NCBI RefSeq assembly: GCF_017308975.1
Contig: NZ_JADWPD010000005.1
Coordinates: 107,254-171,253, forward strand
Source: Amycolatopsis sp. MtRt-6
GTDB lineage: Bacteria; Actinomycetota; Actinomycetes; Mycobacteriales; Pseudonocardiaceae
Reading direction: 5' to 3'
DNA: 64,000 nt
Part shown: piece by piece, positions 59,505 to 64,000 of the stretch
Numbering within the stretch: the first letter of the stretch is position 1
Layout of the letters: the number at the start of each line of letters is the position of its first letter
Translations under genes and position numbers: made by a program
The notes under the pieces: model-generated
The model's input: only the letters and a program-made list of their open reading frames with translations
The model's database searches: none
What the model was told of the DNA's origin: nothing

Positions 59505-60350
59505 ATGGCAATCGGCCCGTCCAGTACCCCGTCCCCGGTCCCGGCCGGAATTCCGTGCTGGATCGAGCTGGCCTGCCGCGAGCAGGCCGTGGCGGAGAGA
59601 TTCTACGGTGCCCTCTTCGGCTGGGAGTACACCACTCAGCGGGACCCGGCGACCTCCGACGGCCGGTACGCCATCGCGGCGCTCAACACCGTCCCCGTCG
59701 GCGGGCTCTACCGCGCGGCCCAGGGCGCCCCGCTGGGGTGGGTGCCGCACATCTCCGTGCCGCACACCGCGAGCGCGGCCGAGTGGGTGGAGCACCTCGG
59801 CGGGCAGATCACCCTCGGGCCGGTCACCATCCCGGACCGCGGCACGATCATGCACGCCCTCGACGCGTGCGGCGCGCCGGTGGTGTTCTGGGAGGTGCCG
59901 CCGAACTGGGAGTTCATCACCGGCATCCCGAACACCTTCAGCGGCGCCGACCTCAACACCCACGACGGCGTCGCGGCGGATCACTTCTACACCAAGCTGT
60001 TCACCTACGGCAGCCATCAGATCGGCGACGGCGAGACGCTCGACTACGTCGAATGGCTCATCGAGCACGAGCCGGTGCTGTACCGGTACGTGATGGGCTC
60101 GGAGTACAGCCTGGACACCCCGCCGCACTGGCTCGTGTACTTCGACATCGACCCGGCCCGCGGCGTCGACGCGGTCGCGGGCGAGGCGATCATGCACGGC
60201 GGCACGGTGGTGATCCAGCCCTACGACACCCCGTTCGGCCGGATGTCGATCCTCGCCGACCCGGAGGGCGCGGTCTTCGCGGTGATCGACCACTCGCGCG
60301 CCACCGAGGGCTGGGGCCGCGCCGAGGTCGACGACCCGTACGACGACTAG
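59505..60350 (+). CDS. Double-VOC-domain protein
   Basis: 281 residues made of two VOC modules: IPCWIELACREQAVAERFYGALFGWEYTTQ at the start of the first and NTHDGVAADHFYTKLFTYGS at the start of the second. Similar proteins (CFP30B-like/hydroxylase-annotated) are common in actinobacteria; their substrate is unknown. GGGAGGAGC precedes ATG 59505, and TAGAAT at about 59475 is a candidate -10. The 3' end overlaps the converging cdsA gene by four bases. Confidence 0.9.
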   Translation: MAIGPSSTPSPVPAGIPCWIELACREQAVAERFYGALFGWEYTTQRDPATSDGRYAIAALNTVPVGGLYRAAQGAPLGWVPHISVPHTASAAEWVEHLGGQITLGPVTIPDRGTIMHALDACGAPVVFWEVPPNWEFITGIPNTFSGADLNTHDGVAADHFYTKLFTYGSHQIGDGETLDYVEWLIEHEPVLYRYVMGSEYSLDTPPHWLVYFDIDPARGVDAVAGEAIMHGGTVVIQPYDTPFGRMSILADPEGAVFAVIDHSRATEGWGRAEVDDPYDD

Positions 60351-61609
60351 ACCGGAACGAAAGCCGAAAGCAGCAGCCAGGACACGACGGCCGAGGGCAG
60401 CAGCGAGTCGAGGCGGTCCATGATCCCGCCGTGCCCGGGCAGCAGCGTGCCCATGTCCTTGACGCCGAGGTCGCGCTTGATCAGCGACTCGACGAGGTCG
60501 CCGAGGGTCGCGGTGAGCACGATGGCGACACCGAAGATCACGCCCTGCCAGACGTGGCCGTCGAGCATCAGGCTGAGCGTCAGCGCCCCGGCCACGACCC
60601 CGCCGATCAGCGAACCGGCGAAGCCTTCCCAGGTCTTCTTCGGGCTGATGGTGGGCGCCATCGGGTGCTTCCCGCCGAGCACACCGGCGATGTAGCCACC
60701 GGTGTCCGACGCGACGACGCCGATCAGGAAGGTGAGAACCCGCCCGACGCCGTCTTCCGGCGGCACGAGCATCGCCGCGAAGGCGGCGAACAGCGGCAGG
60801 TAGGCGGCGGCGAACGTCGAGGCGCTGATGTCGCGCAGGTAGCCCTTCGCCCCGCCGGGCAGCCGCCAGAGCAGGCAAGCGAGCACGGTGAGGACGAACG
60901 CGGTGAGCGCGCCTTCCCGCCCGAACGGCCAGGCGAGCCAGATCATCGCCTGCCCGCCGACGAGCACCGGGATCATCGCGACCCGGATGTCGGCGACCCG
61001 GCGCAGCACCCCGGCGAATTCGAAGGTGCCGACCGCGATCGCGATCGCGATGATCCCGATCATGAGGTAGCGAACGGTGAGCAGCGAAACGATGATCGCG
61101 GCGCCGAGCAGCAACGCGACCCCGATGGCGGCGGGCAGGTTGCGACCGGCCTTGGAGGCCTTCTTGACGGCCTCCGCCGGCGCCGGCGTGTCCGACGCGC
61201 CCGAGTCCGAAGCCGCGGGCGGTTGTGCCACAGCGCCACCCGCCTCGCCGGTCCGCAAGGTTGCCGACGTGTCCGCCGCAGCGCCGCCCGCTTCGCCAGT
61301 CCGCAAGGCTGCCGGCGTGTCCGCCGCAGCGCCGCCCGCTTCGCCAGTCCGCAAGGCTGCCGGCGTGTCCGCCTCGGCGGTGCCGGCGGCCGACAACCGC
61401 GCCGCCTCGCCGGTGCCCGAGGTCTCCGGCACGACCGGCGTCGCCGCCGTCCCACCGGTTTCCGAGGTCGCCGAAGCCCCGGCCGTGCCCGGAAACTCCG
61501 GCGTGGCCGGGGTGCCGGCGTCACCCGGCTCCGGCGTCCCGGGCGCGGCCGCCGGGTGTGCTCCGGTGGCGTCCACCCGGTCCTCGCGTTCCTCGCTCAC
61601 CTGTGCCAT
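60347..61609 (-). CDS. cdsA: Phosphatidate cytidylyltransferase with long repetitive N-terminus
   Basis: 420 residues. The catalytic C-terminal ~270 residues have about eight helices and the CDP-DAG synthase signature KRDLGVKDMGTLLPGHGG followed by IMDRLDS; the metal aspartates are included. It makes CDP-diacylglycerol for all phospholipids. The N-terminal ~150 residues are Ala/Thr/Glu/Gly-rich and disordered, with three tandem 16-residue units (ALRTGEAGGAAADTPA). Most CdsA proteins lack this or have it much shorter. The start overlaps the frr stop by one base. Confidence 0.95.
   Translation of the reverse strand: MAQVSEEREDRVDATGAHPAAAPGTPEPGDAGTPATPEFPGTAGASATSETGGTAATPVVPETSGTGEAARLSAAGTAEADTPAALRTGEAGGAAADTPAALRTGEAGGAAADTSATLRTGEAGGAVAQPPAASDSGASDTPAPAEAVKKASKAGRNLPAAIGVALLLGAAIIVSLLTVRYLMIGIIAIAIAVGTFEFAGVLRRVADIRVAMIPVLVGGQAMIWLAWPFGREGALTAFVLTVLACLLWRLPGGAKGYLRDISASTFAAAYLPLFAAFAAMLVPPEDGVGRVLTFLIGVVASDTGGYIAGVLGGKHPMAPTISPKKTWEGFAGSLIGGVVAGALTLSLMLDGHVWQGVIFGVAIVLTATLGDLVESLIKRDLGVKDMGTLLPGHGGIMDRLDSLLPSAVVSWLLLSAFVPV
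61222..61371. repeat. Tandem 48-bp repeats inside cdsA
   Basis: Two nearly identical 48-bp units (61270-61317, 61318-61365) and a more diverged one to the left (from 61222). They encode the 16-residue repeats of the CdsA N-terminal tail. The period is a multiple of three, so copy number can change without frameshift. Confidence 0.85.
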
Positions 61610-62166
61610 CAGACCTCGAGCAGCTCGGCTTCCTTGTGCTTGACCAGCTCGTCGACCTTGTGCACGTAGGTGTCGGTCAGGTTCTGCAGTTCCTTCTCCG
61701 CGCGCGCGACGTCGTCCTCACCGGCTTCGCCGTCCTTGGCGATGCGGTCGAGCTCGTCCTTGGCCTTGCGGCGGACGCTGCGGATCGAGACGCGGGCGTC
61801 CTCGCCCTTGCCCTTGGCGACCTTCACCATCTCCTTGCGCCGCTCCTCGGTGAGCTGCGGGATGACGATGCGGATGACCTGGCCGTCGTTGCTCGGGTTG
61901 ACCCCGAGGTCGGACTCCCGGATCGCCTTCTCGATCGCGCCGAGCTGCGACTGGTCGTACGGCTTGATGAGCGCCATCCGGGCTTCCGGCACGTTCACGC
62001 TGGCCAGCTGGTTGAGCGGGGTCGGCGAGCCGTAGTACTCGACGACGATCCGCGAGAACATCGCCGACGAAGCCCGGCCGGTGCGAACCGACTGCAGCTC
62101 GTCCTTGGCGACGGACACCGCTTTTTCCATCTTCTCCTCGGCATCGAGGAGGGTCTCGTCGATCAC
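61609..62166 (-). CDS. frr: Ribosome recycling factor
   Basis: 185 residues, full length. [73 protein letters not shown] and VRRKAKDEL are the family landmarks. RRF, with EF-G, splits post-termination ribosomes. GTG 62166 is preferred to GTG 62172 because GGGAG lies five bases before it and the N-terminus then aligns with other RRFs. It lies between pyrH and cdsA in the conserved order. Confidence 0.98.
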   Translation of the reverse strand: MIDETLLDAEEKMEKAVSVAKDELQSVRTGRASSAMFSRIVVEYYGSPTPLNQLASVNVPEARMALIKPYDQSQLGAIEKAIRESDLGVNPSNDGQVIRIVIPQLTEERRKEMVKVAKGKGEDARVSIRSVRRKAKDELDRIAKDGEAGEDDVARAEKELQNLTDTYVHKVDELVKHKEAELLEV

Positions 62167-62214
62167 GGTCACTCCCGTAGTTGTGATGGGTGGCGCTTGC
62201 TGATCCCAGCAGGT

Positions 62215-62958
62215 CTAGGCCGGCACCCCGGCAGTGGGGGTGCTGACCAACGTGCCGATTCTTTCACCACTCACCGCGCGGGCGATGTTCCCCTCGGTGA
62301 GCAGGTTGAACACGATGATCGGCATGTTGTTGTCCATGCACAGGCTGAACGCCGTCGCGTCGGCGACCTTGAGGTCGCGCTCCAGCACCTCGCGGTGGGT
62401 GATCTCGCGGAACATCTCGGCGGTCGGGTCGGCCTTCGGGTCCGCGGTGTAGACGCCGTCGACGGCCTTCGCCATCAGCACGGCCTCGCAGCCCAGTTCG
62501 AGCGCCCGCTGCGCGGCCGCGGTGTCGGTGGAGAAGTACGGCATGCCGACCCCGGCGCCGAAGATCACGACGCGGCCCTTCTCCAGGTGACGCTCGGCGC
62601 GGCGCGGGATGTAGGGCTCGGCGACCTGGCCCATCGTGATGGCGGTCTGCACGCGGGTGGGCAGGCCCTCCTTCTCCAGGAAGTCCTGCAGCGCCAGGCA
62701 GTTCATCACGGTGCCCAGCATCGCCATGTAGTCGGCGCGGTCGCGGTCCATGCCGCGCTGCGACAGCTCCGCGCCCCGGAAGTAGTTGCCGCCGCCGATC
62801 ACGACCGCGACCTGGACACCGGTGCGGGCGACGTCGGCGATCTGCTGGGCGACCGAGTGGACGACGTCCGGATCGACACCGATCGAACCACCGCCGAACA
62901 TCTCGCCGCCCAGCTTCAGCAGCACCCGCCGGTAGCCACCTTCGACCCGGTCACCCAT
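62215..62958 (-). CDS. pyrH: UMP kinase
   Basis: 247 residues of the amino-acid-kinase fold: [71 protein letters not shown] and [13 protein letters not shown]. PyrH phosphorylates UMP to UDP, and as a hexamer is controlled by GTP and UTP. It lies between tsf (with a hairpin) and frr. Confidence 0.98.
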   Translation of the reverse strand: MGDRVEGGYRRVLLKLGGEMFGGGSIGVDPDVVHSVAQQIADVARTGVQVAVVIGGGNYFRGAELSQRGMDRDRADYMAMLGTVMNCLALQDFLEKEGLPTRVQTAITMGQVAEPYIPRRAERHLEKGRVVIFGAGVGMPYFSTDTAAAQRALELGCEAVLMAKAVDGVYTADPKADPTAEMFREITHREVLERDLKVADATAFSLCMDNNMPIIVFNLLTEGNIARAVSGERIGTLVSTPTAGVPA

Positions 62959-63007
62959 CTATGTCGCCTCCTACGCCCTTCGCGCGTGCTTTTCTTCTCT
63001 GGACCCG

Positions 63008-63046
63008 ACAGTGCCCCGTCCCCGATGGACGGAGACGGGGCACTGT
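63008..63046 (-). terminator. Hairpin between tsf and pyrH
   Basis: Arms 63008-63020 and 63034-63046 (ACAGTGCCCCGTC and its complement) pair perfectly around a 13-base loop. It would end or attenuate tsf transcription before pyrH. Confidence 0.85.
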
Positions 63047-63075
63047 GGGTGTAGAACCTACGCCCTGGCCTGAAG

Positions 63076-63891
63076 TCAGGCCTGGCCGACCTCGAAGCGC
63101 GCGAACTTGGTCAGGGTCACGCCGGCCTCGTCGAGCAGGGCCTTGACGGTCTTCTTGTTGTCCTTGACCGACGGCTGCTCGAGCAGGACGTTGTCCTTGT
63201 AGTAGGCGTTGACCTTGCCCTCGATGATCTTCGGCATGGCCTGCTCCGGCTTGCCCTCTTCGCGGGCGGTCTGCTCGGCGATGCGGCGCTCGTTCTCGAC
63301 GATCTCGGCCGGCACCTCCTCGCGGGTCAGGTACTTCGCGCGCAGCGCGGCGACCTGCATGGCGGCACCGCGGGCGGCCTCGGCGTCGTCACCGGTGAAC
63401 TCGACGAGCACGCCGACGGCCGGCGGCAGGTCGGAGCCGCGGCGGTGCAGGTAGGTGGCGGTCTGGCCCTCGAAGGCCACGACGCGGCGCAGCTCGAGCT
63501 TCTCGCCGATGCGGGCCGACAGCTCCTGGACGACCTCGTTGACGGTCTTGCCGTCGAGCTCGGCACCCTTCAGCGCCTCGACGTCGGAGGTCTTGAGGGT
63601 CTTCGCGACCTCGACGATCTTCGCGGCGAGCGCCTGGAAGTCGGCGTTCTTCGCGACGAAGTCGGTCTCGGAGTCGAGCTCGATGAGGACGCCGCCGTCG
63701 CCGGTGACCAGGCCCTCGGCGGTGGCGCGCTCGGCGCGCTTGCCGACGTCCTTGGCGCCCTTGATGCGGAGGAACTCGACGGCCTTGTCGAAGTCGCCGC
63801 CGTTCTCCTCGAGGGCCTTCTTGCAGTCCATCATGCCGGCGCCGGTCATCTCGCGCAGGCGCTTCACGTCAGCGGCGGTGTAGTTCGCCAT
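63076..63891 (-). CDS. tsf: Elongation factor Ts
   Basis: 271 residues. The N-terminal UBA-like domain and the family signature are visible: [21 protein letters not shown], then [15 protein letters not shown] and the C-terminal [16 protein letters not shown] [22 protein letters not shown]-Ts releases GDP from EF-Tu. AAGGACGG precedes the ATG. rpsB would be expected upstream, beyond the window. Confidence 0.98.
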   Translation of the reverse strand: MANYTAADVKRLREMTGAGMMDCKKALEENGGDFDKAVEFLRIKGAKDVGKRAERATAEGLVTGDGGVLIELDSETDFVAKNADFQALAAKIVEVAKTLKTSDVEALKGAELDGKTVNEVVQELSARIGEKLELRRVVAFEGQTATYLHRRGSDLPPAVGVLVEFTGDDAEAARGAAMQVAALRAKYLTREEVPAEIVENERRIAEQTAREEGKPEQAMPKIIEGKVNAYYKDNVLLEQPSVKDNKKTVKALLDEAGVTLTKFARFEVGQA

Positions 63892-64000
63892 TCTGGTAAA
63901 TCCGTCCTTTGCAGGAAATCTGTGGGTTGCTACGCCGGTGGGGGCGGCCCCCGGGGGCGGCCCCCCCGGCGGGGGGGGGGCCGGTGGGGGGGGGGGCCGG
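63892..64000. other. tsf leader and low-complexity contig end
   Basis: The first ~45 bases are the tsf 5' region. From about 63938 the sequence consists almost entirely of G and C runs with no clear biology. It looks like a sequencing or assembly artefact at a contig end rather than genuine rpsB-tsf intergenic DNA. Confidence 0.7.

Noticed and set aside
61224..61365. CRISPR-like regular repeats
   Set aside because: The units are directly adjacent 48-bp coding repeats without spacers, inside cdsA.
1..64000. tRNA, rRNA, riboswitches, IS elements
   Set aside because: No cloverleaf-like sequence, rRNA segment, conserved riboswitch core or transposase was recognised while reading both strands; small or divergent ones could be missed without a covariance search.

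Overview
The window is a 64 kb piece of high-GC actinobacterial chromosome. Frequent GTG starts, many 1-4 nt start/stop overlaps, an iron box of IdeR/DmdR type, an AfsR-like regulator, MAB_1171c/ImmA genes and the housekeeping gene order all suggest a Pseudonocardiales member, most likely Amycolatopsis or a close relative (inference; no 16S or other marker is present). Both ends are cut: the left edge truncates a VOC-family gene, and the last ~60 bases are G/C-only low-complexity sequence that looks like a contig end.

Core housekeeping genes lie at both ends on the minus strand. On the right are tsf, pyrH, frr and cdsA (63.9-60.3 kb), followed by rlmN at 50.5-49.4 kb. On the left are dxr, the site-2 protease rip1 and ispG (5.1-1.4 kb). 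In many actinobacteria these genes form one compact neighbourhood (rpsB-tsf-pyrH-frr-cdsA-rlmN...dxr-rip1-ispG). Here the stretch between rlmN and dxr is filled with about 44 kb of accessory genes, and another ~10 kb separates cdsA from rlmN.

Layout, left to right. 0-1.4 kb: VOC protein, AraC regulator, small coiled-coil protein. 1.4-5.1 kb: non-mevalonate isoprenoid genes ispG and dxr around rip1. 5.2-6.9 kb: DUF2631 protein, secreted cyclophilin, and two small immunity-like genes, one a truncated SUKH protein. 6.9-22.8 kb: transporters, regulators and metabolic enzymes (DHA2 exporter, MocR, methyltransferase, AfsR-like regulator, hydrolase, P450/LysR/SDR, nitrilase/DUF1295, threonine synthase-like, ArsC-like, TetR/enoyl-CoA hydratase). 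22.8-26.1 kb: an ECF42-type sigma factor with two DGPF/YCII proteins and an M48 protease. 26.2-34.2 kb: beta-propeller plus MoaD-like pair, two MFS exporters around a MerR gene, a large membrane protein, and an ImmA/MAB_1171c pair. 34.4-36.5 kb: a WXG100-like/ESX-substrate-like gene set. 36.6-45.2 kb: a divergent catabolic island with a 21-bp perfect palindrome between the two halves. 45.2-49.3 kb: gene remnants, an FAD monooxygenase and a protein with four cold-shock domains. 50.6-60.3 kb: lipoprotein, AceE-like ThDP enzyme with an Lrp regulator, an iron-siderophore ABC importer under an iron box, PadR, methyltransferase and a double VOC protein.

Two observations stand out. First, the 3' end of rlmN together with the small gene that follows it is present three times in the same orientation: intact at 49.0-49.5 kb, as a 450-bp copy at 45.25-45.69 kb and as a ~120-bp degenerate copy at 34.22-34.34 kb. 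These copies bracket the catabolic island and the cold-shock/FAD island, which points to stepwise insertion of foreign DNA at the rlmN 3' end; no integrase remains. Second, the 36.6-45.2 kb island looks like a complete uptake and degradation system for an unidentified nitrogen heterocycle or cyclic amide: XRE-cupin regulator, cytosine-deaminase-like amidohydrolase, SsuABC-like importer, FAD-linked oxidase and creatininase-family hydrolase. Its divergent arm is decayed, with an internally deleted VanB-type reductase and an amidohydrolase that has lost two predicted metal ligands.
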